Of a DNA stretch of 8,636 nucleotides, positions 1 through 6,663 are shown one piece after another; within the stretch, counting starts at the first letter, position 1; the number at the start of each line of letters is the position of its first letter. Source of the DNA: JBBSHS01 sp038232515. Its GTDB lineage: Bacteria; Actinomycetota; Acidimicrobiia; Acidimicrobiales; JAUJNH01. The notes below the pieces were generated by a model that was not told the DNA's origin, made no database searches, and saw nothing but the letters and a program-made list of their open reading frames with translations. Both the position numbers and the translations under genes were made by a program. Location: contig JBBSHS010000098.1 of NCBI GenBank assembly GCA_038232515.1, positions 1 to 8,636 on the forward strand. Direction: 5' to 3'.

Positions 1-84
1 GACTGACCAGAGGGCACCTCGGCGTGGGATGGGCCCATTCCGCCCGACGCCCGACGGCCAGGAGTCGATGTCACACCCTGTGCC

Positions 85-90
85 TAGGAT
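85..90 (+). promoter_or_regulatory. Possible -10 box or ribosome binding site ahead of lhr
   Basis: TAGGAT fits the actinobacterial -10 pattern TAnnnT and ends seven bases before ATG 98, which would place transcription start at or next to the start codon and give a leaderless mRNA. The same bases contain AGGA, a weak Shine-Dalgarno with eight-base spacing to that ATG. No convincing -35 box is visible. Either reading supports the start at 98; neither is proved. Confidence 0.25.
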
Positions 91-97
91 CGACCTG

Positions 98-3000
98 ATG
101 CTCCAGGTGGCCCAAGAGGCGACCATCCGGCCCTTCGGTGGCCACGATGTGGACGGCTTCCATCCGGCCGTGGCGGAGTGGTTCCGACGTCGTTTCCCGC
201 TCGGCCCCACTGAGCCCCAGGCCCAGGCGTGGCCGTTCATCGCGGCCGGGCTGGACACGCTCATCGCGGCACCGACCGGCTCGGGAAAGACGCTGGCCGG
301 CTTCCTGGTGGCCATCGAATCGCTCTACCGGGCCCACGACTCGGGCGTGGAGGTGACCGGGGTCGCCCGGGTGGTGTACGTCTCGCCCTTGAAGGCGCTG
401 GCGGTCGACATCGCCGAGAATCTCCAGAGGCCGCTGGCTGAGATCAACGAGGTGGCGGCCGAGCTGGGGTTCCACCCGCCCGAGATCCGCGTCGGGGTGC
501 GCACGGGCGATACCTCGGCCTCGCAGCGCTCGCTCATGGTGCGGCACCCGCCCAGCTTCGTGGTCACCACGCCCGAGTCGCTGTACCTCCTAGTGTCGAG
601 CCTCCGCGGGCGCGAAGCGTTGCGGACCGTCCGCACCGTGATCGTCGACGAGATCCATGCGGTGGCGCGGGACAAGCGGGGTGCCCATCTGGCCGTCACC
701 TTGGAGCGGTTGGAGGCGTTGTGCGACCAGCGGCCGGCCCGCATCGGGCTGTCGGCCACCCAACGCCCGGTGGAGACGGTCGGACGCCTGCTGGTCGGCG
801 ATCGGCCCCTGCCGGCGATCGTCGACGTCGGCCACCAGCGCAACCTCGACCTGGCGCTCGGGCTGCCGGGCGGCGAGCTGGAGGCCGTTGCCTCGGCCGA
901 GCAGCTGTCCGACGTGCTCGACGACATCGCCTCTCTGGTGGGCCAGCACCGGACGACGCTGGTGTTCGTCAACACCCGTCGGCTGGCGGAGCGGTTGGCC
1001 CACCAGCTTGCCGAACGGCTGGGCGACGACGTCGTGGCCGCCCACCACGGCAGCCTTTCCAAAGAGCGCCGTCTCCGCGTCGAGACACGGCTGCGGGCCG
1101 GGGAGCTCAAGGCGCTGGTGGCCACCGCATCGCTCGAGCTCGGCATCGACATCGGGCCGGTGGAGCTGGTGTGCCAGATCGGCTCGCCCCGCAGCATCGC
1201 CACGTTCCTGCAACGGGTGGGGCGCTCGAACCACACCCGTACGGGCACACCCAAGGGTCGCCTCTTCCCCCTGACGCGCGACGAGCTGGTCGAATGCACG
1301 GCGCTGCTGGCCGCCGTGCGGGCCGGGCGCCTCGACACCATCGAGCTGGCCCGTCTCCCGCTCGACATCGTCGCCCAGCAGATCGTCGCCGAGGTCGGGG
1401 CCAAGGAGTGGCGCACCACAGATCTCTTCGACCTGGTGCGCCGGGCGGCGCCCTACATGGAGCTCACCCGGAGCCAGTTCGACGAGGTGGTCGAGCTGGT
1501 CACGGGCGGCATCGAGACGGGCCGGGGCCGCCGGGGCGCCTACCTGCACCACGACACGGTCAACGGCGAGCTGCGGGCCCGGGGCAACGCCCGGTTGGCC
1601 GCCGTGACCTCCGGGGGTGCCATCCCCGAGACGGGCGACTACCGGGTGGTGGCCGAACCGGATGACACCCTGGTGGGCACCGTCAACGAGGACTGGGCCG
1701 TCGAGTCGATGGCGGGCGACGTCTTTCTTCTCGGGACGCACTCATGGCAGATCCGCCGGGTCGAGTCAGGTGTGGTGCGCGTCCGCGACGCCGGCGACAC
1801 GCCGCCCACGGTTCCCTTCTGGCTGGGCGAGGCCCCGGCCCGCACCGCCGAGCTGTCCGAGGAAGTGTCGGAGCTCCGGCGCCGGGTCGACGAGCACCTC
1901 GGGGCAGGCGACGCCGAGGGGGCCGGGCGCGGGCTGGTCGACGCGGCCGGCATCGGCCACGAGGCGGCGACGATGATCGTGGACTATCTGGCGGTGGGCC
2001 GGGCTGCGCTCGGCGTCATGCCCACCCAGCAGTGCCTGGTGATCGAGCGGTTCTTCGACGACACCGGCGGGATGCAGTTGGTCCTTCACTCTCCCTACGG
2101 CGGGCGCGTCAACCGCGGCCTCGGCCTGGCGCTGCGCAAGAAGTTCTGCCGCACCTTCAACTTCGAGCTGCAGGCCGCGGCCAACGACGACGCCGTCGTC
2201 CTGTCGCTCGGCCCCCACCACAGCTTTGCCCTGGACGAGGTCCCCCGCTACGTGTCCAGCCGGACCGTGCGCGACACCCTGGAGCACGCCATCTTGGACT
2301 CGCCGATGTTCCAGGCCCGATGGCGTTGGAACCTCAACCGGGCCTTGATGGTGCTGCGGTTCCGCAACGGCCGCCGAAACCCGCCGCCGATCCAACGCAT
2401 GGAATCCGACGACCTGCTGGCGGCGGTGTTCCCCCAGGCCGCCGCCTGCCAGGAGAACATCACCGGTCCGGTCGAGATCCCCGACCACGTGCTGGTGCGC
2501 CAGACGATCGACGACACCCTCCACGAGGCGCTCGACGTCGACGGGCTCCACACCCTGCTCCAACGCATCGAGAACGGCGAGGTGGCGGTGCACTGCTGCG
2601 ACACCACCGAGGCATCCGTGCTCTCCCACGAGATCATCACCGCCCGTCCCTATGCCTTCCTCGATGACGAGGAGACCCAGAACCGGCGTACCAACGCCGT
2701 CCAGCTACGGCGGGGCCTGACCGTCGACCTTGCCGCCATCGGCGCCCTCGACCCCGCCGCCGTCGACCAGGTGCACTCGGAGATCAAGCCCGAGCCCGTC
2801 ACCGCCGACGACCTGCACGACCTGATGTCTTCGCTGGTCATGCTGCCGGCCCGGGCCGATTGGCGGCCCTTGTGGTCGCAGCTCGCCGGTCGGGGCCGAG
2901 CCCAGGTGGTCGTGAGCGACGATGTCGAACTGTGGTGCACCACCGAAGCCTGCGCCGACGCCGAGTCGGCCCTCGACGGTGACGACACGGCCGTGGCCGA

Positions 3001-4288
3001 CACCCTGCGCGGCCACCTCGAGATCACCGGCATCACCACCGCCGACCGGCTCGCCCATGCCACCACTCTTCCCGTCGCCCGGGTGGCCGCCGGTCTGGCC
3101 GCCCTCGAGAACCAGGGTTTCGCCCTTCAGGGCCGCTACACCACCGCCCCGTCCACCACCGAATGGGTGGCCCGCCGCCTGCTGGCCCGTATGCACGCCT
3201 ACTCGCGGCGATCCCGCCGCCACAGCGTGCAGCCGGCCACTGCTCAGGACTTCATGCGGTTCCTGCTGCGCTGGCAGCACGTCACGCCCGACACCAAGCT
3301 GGCGGGTGAACAGGGGCTCGTGGCCGTCCTCGAACAACTCCAGGGCTTCGAGGCGGCGGCCGTGGCCTGGGAACCCGAGCTGTTCGCCCGGCGGTTGCGC
3401 CACTACGAGACGGCCTGGCTCGACCGGCTGTGCCACGACGGCGACGTCGCCTGGCTCCGCCTCACCCGGCGAGTCCGCGACGACGACGCCGACGCGCCCA
3501 CGGCCGCGCCCTCCAAGGCGACGCCCATCACGGTCGTGTTCCGCGCCGACCTGGGCTGGTTGCTCGAAGCGGCCCGCAGCGCCACCCCCCACGTCCAGCC
3601 CACGGTCGGCGCCACCGCCGAAGTGCTCGACATCCTCCACCAGCGCGGCGCCTGCTTCGCCGCCGAGCTGGCCCACGCCAGCCGGCGCCTCCCCGAAGAC
3701 ATCGAACGAGGCCTGTGGGAGGGGGTCGCCCGGGGGCTGGTCATGTCCGACGGGTTCGGACCCATACGTCAGCGGGTCTCCGGCAGTCGGCGACCGTCCC
3801 GCCCGACCCGACCGTCGCGGCTCGGGCGCCAGCCCCGGCCCACGGGTGCGTCCGCCGGACGGTGGTCGCTCGTACCCACCTTGGGCACGGGCCTCGACCG
3901 GCAGGAGCTGGCCGAGGCCGTGGCCGGGCAGCTGCTCAACCGCTGGGGCGTGGTGTTCCGTGACCTGGCCGTCAGGGGTTCGCTGGCCCTGCCCTGGCGC
4001 GACGTGCAATGGGCGCTGCGCCGGCTGGAGGACCGCGGCCTCGTCCGCGGCGGGCGTTTCGTCACCGGCTTCAGCGGCGAGCAGTACGCCCTACCGGCCG
4101 CCGCCGAACAGCTCCTCGGCGTGGGCAAGGCAGCGCGAGCGTGCGAACGTGTGGTCGTCAACGCCACCGACCCGCTCAACCTGGTCGGGGTGATCGTGCC
4201 CGGCGACACGGTCCCCGCAGTGCGCACCAACCACGTCGCGTACGTCGACGGTCTACCCGAACCCACAACCGGCGTCCGAGCATGGTGA
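98..4288 (+). CDS. lhr: Lhr-type ATP-dependent 3'-5' DNA/RNA helicase
   Basis: Large superfamily 2 helicase, 1396 aa from this start. Seen, numbered from ATG 98: Walker A APTGSGKT (58-65), DEIH box (184-187), SAT motif III (219-221), motif VI QRVGRSNH (372-379), a PFWLGEAPAR stretch around Trp575, and the Lhr-specific block YGGRVNRGLGLAL (from about 667). The order is two RecA domains, winged helix and beta-barrel core, then a long C-terminal domain with an Arg/Pro-rich linker (about 1230-1248) and a closing NATDPLNLVG block (from 1355). Known of the family: Lhr translocates 3'-5' on single-stranded DNA, unwinds RNA:DNA hybrids and belongs to the DNA-damage response; mycobacterial and E. coli Lhr are about 1500 residues, so this is slightly short. 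Start: ATG 98 has AGGA eight bases upstream and gives the usual short N-terminus. In-frame ATGs at 29 and 68 are possible, but codons TCA, CCT and AGG between 68 and 97 look non-coding. Function very sure, start less so. Confidence 0.95.
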   Translation: MLQVAQEATIRPFGGHDVDGFHPAVAEWFRRRFPLGPTEPQAQAWPFIAAGLDTLIAAPTGSGKTLAGFLVAIESLYRAHDSGVEVTGVARVVYVSPLKALAVDIAENLQRPLAEINEVAAELGFHPPEIRVGVRTGDTSASQRSLMVRHPPSFVVTTPESLYLLVSSLRGREALRTVRTVIVDEIHAVARDKRGAHLAVTLERLEALCDQRPARIGLSATQRPVETVGRLLVGDRPLPAIVDVGHQRNLDLALGLPGGELEAVASAEQLSDVLDDIASLVGQHRTTLVFVNTRRLAERLAHQLAERLGDDVVAAHHGSLSKERRLRVETRLRAGELKALVATASLELGIDIGPVELVCQIGSPRSIATFLQRVGRSNHTRTGTPKGRLFPLTRDELVECTALLAAVRAGRLDTIELARLPLDIVAQQIVAEVGAKEWRTTDLFDLVRRAAPYMELTRSQFDEVVELVTGGIETGRGRRGAYLHHDTVNGELRARGNARLAAVTSGGAIPETGDYRVVAEPDDTLVGTVNEDWAVESMAGDVFLLGTHSWQIRRVESGVVRVRDAGDTPPTVPFWLGEAPARTAELSEEVSELRRRVDEHLGAGDAEGAGRGLVDAAGIGHEAATMIVDYLAVGRAALGVMPTQQCLVIERFFDDTGGMQLVLHSPYGGRVNRGLGLALRKKFCRTFNFELQAAANDDAVVLSLGPHHSFALDEVPRYVSSRTVRDTLEHAILDSPMFQARWRWNLNRALMVLRFRNGRRNPPPIQRMESDDLLAAVFPQAAACQENITGPVEIPDHVLVRQTIDDTLHEALDVDGLHTLLQRIENGEVAVHCCDTTEASVLSHEIITARPYAFLDDEETQNRRTNAVQLRRGLTVDLAAIGALDPAAVDQVHSEIKPEPVTADDLHDLMSSLVMLPARADWRPLWSQLAGRGRAQVVVSDDVELWCTTEACADAESALDGDDTAVADTLRGHLEITGITTADRLAHATTLPVARVAAGLAALENQGFALQGRYTTAPSTTEWVARRLLARMHAYSRRSRRHSVQPATAQDFMRFLLRWQHVTPDTKLAGEQGLVAVLEQLQGFEAAAVAWEPELFARRLRHYETAWLDRLCHDGDVAWLRLTRRVRDDDADAPTAAPSKATPITVVFRADLGWLLEAARSATPHVQPTVGATAEVLDILHQRGACFAAELAHASRRLPEDIERGLWEGVARGLVMSDGFGPIRQRVSGSRRPSRPTRPSRLGRQPRPTGASAGRWSLVPTLGTGLDRQELAEAVAGQLLNRWGVVFRDLAVRGSLALPWRDVQWALRRLEDRGLVRGGRFVTGFSGEQYALPAAAEQLLGVGKAARACERVVVNATDPLNLVGVIVPGDTVPAVRTNHVAYVDGLPEPTTGVRAW

Positions 4289-4311
4289 CACCCCGGGCCG
4301 AGCGCAGGGGT

Positions 4312-4332
4312 GCGGTTGGCGATGTCAACCGC
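4312..4332 (+). terminator. Hairpin after lhr, possible terminator
   Basis: A perfect 7-bp inverted repeat, GCGGTTG and CAACCGC, with a 7-base loop (GCGATGT), begins 24 bases after the lhr stop. There is no T-run behind it, which is common for terminators in GC-rich actinomycetes but weakens the call. It could instead be a leader structure of the DUF1345 gene. Confidence 0.35.
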
Positions 4333-4334
4333 CC

Positions 4335-4349
4335 GGGTACCTGGTACCC
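4335..4349. promoter_or_regulatory. GGTACC dyad abutting the DUF1345 start codon
   Basis: GGGTACC and GGTACCC are perfect inverted repeats with one base between them; the same stretch is also GGTACC twice with period seven. A one-base loop cannot form an RNA hairpin of this arm length, so if functional it acts as a DNA dyad, for example a binding site for a dimeric regulator. It fills the place where a Shine-Dalgarno should be. Function is inferred from symmetry and position only. Confidence 0.3.
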
Positions 4350-5042
4350 ATGCCGGCGGTGAAGCAGCACTCGCCCGATCTTCCTACGGGGCCCTCGGAC
4401 GAGACGGCTTTTGCACGTGCCCGAATCCGCGTGGTCATCGCTGTGGGCGCCGGTGTGGTGGCCGCCGTGGCCCTCGTGGTCGTCGGTGGACGCGGTGCCG
4501 GTGCCGCCCCCATGCTCGGCTGGGACGTCACCGCCGTGGTTTACCTGGCGTGGACATGGGCTTCGATCTGGCCCCTCGACGGGGAGCACACCGCTCGCTT
4601 CGCAACCTGCGAGGAACCCGGCCGCCGGACCACCGACGCCTTTCTGATCGTCGCCAGCGTCACCAGCCTCATCGCCGTTGCCGTTGTCCTTGTACGCGTG
4701 GGAAAGATCTCCGGGGTGGTCGAAGCCGCCCTGGTGGTCATGGCCGTGGCTAGCGTCGTGATCTCGTGGGCGGTCGTGCACACGGTCTACATGCTGAGCT
4801 ACGCCCGCCTCTATTACACGGGAGCCGACGGAGGCATCGACTTCAACCAGGAGGGGTTGCCCCGCTACTCCGATTTCGCCTACGTCGCCTTCACCATCGG
4901 GATGACCTTCCAGGTCTCCGACACCGAACTGCAGACGACAACGATCCGAGCCACCGCTCTCAAGCACGCGCTGCTGTCCTACCTGTTCGGTGCCGTGATC
5001 CTGGCCACCACCATCAATCTGATCGCCGGCCTGACCAAATAG
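4350..5042 (+). CDS. DUF1345 family integral membrane protein
   Basis: A 230-residue membrane protein with about five hydrophobic segments near residues 28-48, 55-74, 97-116, 122-146 and 205-227. The family signature is the C-terminal stretch YSDFAYVAFTIGMTFQVSD (173-191), followed by a Thr/Arg segment and a last helix. DUF1345 proteins have no established function. Inference: the loop FTIGMTFQVSD before the last helix resembles a re-entrant pore loop of ion channels (an aromatic/Thr-Ile-Gly core ending in Asp), so a cation channel role is possible but unshown. The N-terminal 27 residues are hydrophilic and presumably cytoplasmic. No Shine-Dalgarno precedes ATG 4350, because the GGTACC dyad occupies that place; no other in-frame start lies between the lhr stop and 4350. 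It follows lhr by 61 bases with a hairpin in between, so it is probably transcribed separately. Family call firm. Confidence 0.88.
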   Translation: MPAVKQHSPDLPTGPSDETAFARARIRVVIAVGAGVVAAVALVVVGGRGAGAAPMLGWDVTAVVYLAWTWASIWPLDGEHTARFATCEEPGRRTTDAFLIVASVTSLIAVAVVLVRVGKISGVVEAALVVMAVASVVISWAVVHTVYMLSYARLYYTGADGGIDFNQEGLPRYSDFAYVAFTIGMTFQVSDTELQTTTIRATALKHALLSYLFGAVILATTINLIAGLTK

Positions 5043-5057
5043 GACCGGCGGCTGTGC

Positions 5058-5073
5058 GGCCGGTGAACCGGCC
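5058..5073 (+). terminator. Hairpin after the DUF1345 gene, terminator-like
   Basis: GGCCGG and CCGGCC form a 6-bp all-GC stem closed by a TGAA tetraloop, 15 bases after the stop at 5042. There is no T-tract. Position and stability fit a GC-rich-type terminator, but such hairpins also arise by chance in DNA of this composition. Confidence 0.35.
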
Positions 5074-5220
5074 ACCTCCCGCACCCGTTGCCCTCCACGG
5101 GCATCCGCCGCTGACCCGGCTCCCGGCGAGCCGAGCTTACCGTGGCCGGGCCTGATGAGGCGGGAACGGTTCGGTGCCGGCTCGGGGGGGAATGACAGGG
5201 TCAGGCCCAGCCAGTGCCCG

Positions 5221-5226
5221 AGGAGG
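5221..5226 (+). promoter_or_regulatory. Strong Shine-Dalgarno AGGAGG that fixes a TTG start
   Basis: The full consensus AGGAGG lies seven bases before TTG 5234, ideal spacing. An ATG at 5230 follows it after only three bases but is in another frame and gives no family match. This is the clearest ribosome binding site in the window. Confidence 0.75.
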
Positions 5227-5233
5227 TGGATGC

Positions 5234-5707
5234 TTGTCCGGCGACGACAAACCTGTGTTGATGCCGAGCGACGTGTCGAATCGAGTGGGTTTCTTCGACC
5301 GGTTCGCCGGGGGGGCCGCTCTGGTGGCCAGCCGGGCGACATTCTTTGCCTTCTGTGTGCTGCTGATCGCGTTGTGGGCACCCTCCATCCTGCTCTTGCG
5401 CAGCATCGACACCTGGCAGCTCATCATCAACACGGCGACCACGATCATCACGTTCTTGATGGTGGCCCTGCTCCAGAACAGCCAGACCCGTAGCGATCTG
5501 GCCGTGCAGCACAAGCTCAACGCGCTCGCCGATGGTCTGGCCGATCTCATGTCGCACATGGCCGATGGCGGCGGCGACCGGGACCTGCGGGCGGACCAGA
5601 AGGAGCTGCGCCAGGCCGTGGGCATCGAGGACTACGAGAGCACGTCGAATAACTCGAGCGGCGACACCTCGCAGGACCACGACCGTTGTAGCACGGCCGC
5701 CCGGTAA
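5234..5707 (+). CDS. Low-affinity iron permease family small membrane protein
   Basis: 157 residues from TTG 5234. Two hydrophobic helices (about 33-52 and 63-80) surround the family signature running from DTWQLIINTATTIITFLMVA (59-78) into LLQNSQTRSDLAVQHKLNAL (79-98), followed by a charged cytoplasmic helix and a Ser/Asp-rich tail with no visible domain. This is the pattern of the low-affinity iron permease family (Pfam PF04120). The name comes from fungal Fet4-like proteins; bacterial members are short and their transport activity is largely untested, so iron as substrate is an inference. The start is chosen from the AGGAGG seven bases upstream; longer in-frame starts at GTG 5174 and ATG 5192 lack a good ribosome binding site and would add a Gly-rich stretch. 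The gap of 191 bases and the hairpin before it suggest its own transcription unit. Confidence 0.85.
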   Translation: MSGDDKPVLMPSDVSNRVGFFDRFAGGAALVASRATFFAFCVLLIALWAPSILLLRSIDTWQLIINTATTIITFLMVALLQNSQTRSDLAVQHKLNALADGLADLMSHMADGGGDRDLRADQKELRQAVGIEDYESTSNNSSGDTSQDHDRCSTAAR

Positions 5708-5726
5708 AGCGGCAACCGGGGGCGGT
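5696..5726 (+). terminator. Hairpin overlapping the iron permease stop codon
   Basis: The segment CCCGGT (5700-5705) pairs with ACCGGG (5715-5720) over a 9-base loop; after a two-base bulge four more pairs (5696-5699 with 5723-5726, one a G-T) extend the stem. The stop codon TAA at 5705-5707 sits at the loop edge. No T-run follows. Possible terminator. Confidence 0.3.
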
Positions 5727-5895
5727 GGCCTCGTCAACCGGCCGGCTGGCTGGCTTGCTTCCCAGGCACGCGAGGTACGGCGGCATGGCGGGTCTGTCAC
5801 CATGGTCCAGCACTCGGGCATCGCCGTCGCCGTCAGCCGGTCCGTGCGCATGACATGATGACAAGAAGGACATCTGCGCCGTAAGCGCACCAATG

Positions 5896-5901
5896 AAAGG
5901 A
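5896..5901 (+). promoter_or_regulatory. Shine-Dalgarno AAAGGA for the DUF6458-like gene
   Basis: AAAGGA lies six bases before ATG 5908. It overlaps the region just after the alternative ATG at 5893, which has no ribosome binding site at useful distance. This decides the start at 5908. A small TGCGC/GCGCA hairpin (5875-5889) stands just upstream. Confidence 0.55.
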
Positions 5902-5907
5902 CTGGAC

Positions 5908-6111
5908 ATGGGAATCGGTGTCGGCATCCTCCTCATCGCTATCGGTGCCATCCTGGCCTTCGCGGTCGACATCACGGTCAAGGGGGTCGACCTGATCGTG
6001 GTGGGCTACGTGCTCATGGTCGTCGGCGTCCTCGGTGTGATCCTCGAACTGGTCATGTTCGGTCCCCGCCGACGGGGCCGCAGCGTGATCGAGCGCGACA
6101 CCTTCCGCTAG
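5908..6111 (+). CDS. DUF6458-like small membrane protein
   Basis: A 67-residue protein made of two hydrophobic helices (about 4-22 and 28-52) joined by a short loop with VDI and KGVDL, and ending in a basic tail (RRRGRS) that should lie in the cytoplasm. The pattern MGIGxGIxLIAIGAILAFAV, then VDLxxVGYVLMVVG, matches what I recall of the DUF6458 family, found in actinobacteria and without known function. ATG 5908 has AAAGGA at six bases; the upstream ATG 5893 would add MKGLD and lacks a site. The 200 bases before it hold no gene I can support. A 5-bp hairpin (GCTCC/GGAGC, 6117-6131) follows the stop. Confidence 0.75.
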   Translation: MGIGVGILLIAIGAILAFAVDITVKGVDLIVVGYVLMVVGVLGVILELVMFGPRRRGRSVIERDTFR

Positions 6112-6116
6112 AGGGC

Positions 6117-6131
6117 GCTCCGGGCTGGAGC
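6117..6131 (+). terminator. Short hairpin after the DUF6458-like gene
   Basis: GCTCC and GGAGC pair over a 5-base loop, six bases past the stop codon at 6109-6111. The stem is short and lacks a T-tract, so this is a weak terminator candidate. Confidence 0.2.
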
Positions 6132-6174
6132 ATGTGAGGCACGCCCGCGGCCGGTCGTGGCAGTCTGTGGCCAA

Positions 6175-6636
6175 ATGGTGACCTTGCGGTGGTTTGAGCG
6201 GAATGTCGGCAGCAGACGAGGATGGGCCCCGACGGGTGCCCTGCAGGATCCACGCCGGCGGCTCCTGCTCCTCTTCGGCCTCGCTCTCCTCATCGACGCC
6301 ATGTTGGTCCTGGACCTGGGCCTGTTGCCGGTGAACGCCGCCGGCACTCTCCACTGCGACGCCCCGCTGCGGGGCGCCACGGCCCGTCCGACACGGCACA
6401 CGTCGATCCTGGTCGTGCAGAACCCGCAGGGCTTCTGCAACGACGCCGCCAACAGCCGCTGGGCCACCGTGGGCGTTGTCGCCCTGGTCTTCCTGGTGCT
6501 GGGCGCTGGTGCCGTGCTTCTGCCCGCCGACCGCTTCGAGAACGTTCTGCTCGGGCGCGAGGCCAATCCCCTCAAGGCCCCGGCGACCTCGCCACCACCC
6601 GAAACCCCGCCGCCCCCCGAGGGGGACGACCGGTAG
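6175..6636 (+). CDS. Two-helix membrane protein with external Cys pair, unknown function
   Basis: I do not recognise this protein. From ATG 6175 it has 153 residues: a basic N-terminus (RRGW, PRRR), a hydrophobic helix at about 28-47, a roughly 50-residue loop with two cysteines (Cys61 in TLHCDAP, Cys88 in GFCND), a second helix at about 97-117, and a hydrophilic tail ending in a Pro-rich stretch (PPPETPPPPEG). By the positive-inside rule both ends face the cytoplasm and the loop is outside, where the cysteines could form a disulfide. Coding is supported by GC-rich third positions and by a clean hydrophobicity pattern. The start is uncertain: GTG 6157 is also open and no Shine-Dalgarno is visible for either. 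It ends 27 bases before the ATPase start, close enough for co-transcription, and occupies the place where the missing half of that ATPase might be sought, but it has no actuator-domain motif. Confidence 0.65.
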   Translation: MVTLRWFERNVGSRRGWAPTGALQDPRRRLLLLFGLALLIDAMLVLDLGLLPVNAAGTLHCDAPLRGATARPTRHTSILVVQNPQGFCNDAANSRWATVGVVALVFLVLGAGAVLLPADRFENVLLGREANPLKAPATSPPPETPPPPEGDDR

Positions 6637-6648
6637 CCACGGCCGAGC

Positions 6649-6656
6649 GGGAAGGG
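6649..6656 (+). promoter_or_regulatory. Ribosome binding site GGGAAGGG for the ATPase fragment
   Basis: A purine-rich GGGAAGGG lies seven bases before TTG 6664 and shortly after the previous stop. It supports translation from 6664 and thus a real, short N-terminus instead of a frame left over from a longer gene. Confidence 0.45.
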
Positions 6657-6663
6657 CCGGGGC

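Noticed and set aside
1744..2667. Long + strand frames overlapping lhr and the ATPase in other phases
   Set aside because: They are dominated by Arg, Pro, Gly and Ala, as shadow frames of GC-rich genes are, and have no recognisable domains.
2705..4009. A 434-codon open frame on the minus strand inside lhr
   Set aside because: Its translation is Gly/Pro/Arg-rich without motifs, and the + strand frame has strong Lhr signatures throughout.
5088..5143. TTGCCC at 5088 and TACCGT at 5138 as a promoter for the iron permease gene
   Set aside because: The spacing between the boxes is far from 16-18 bases and the match is weak.
5744..5758. GGCT-type short tandem repeat and other small repeats; search for a CRISPR array
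   Set aside because: It is only a few units in GC-rich DNA. No regularly spaced repeats of 20 or more bases were seen anywhere, so no CRISPR array.
6175..6636. Idea that this gene is the separated N-terminal half of the ATPase
   Set aside because: It has only two helices, no TGE actuator loop and no PEGL motif; its cysteine loop and Pro-rich tail are unlike the missing part.
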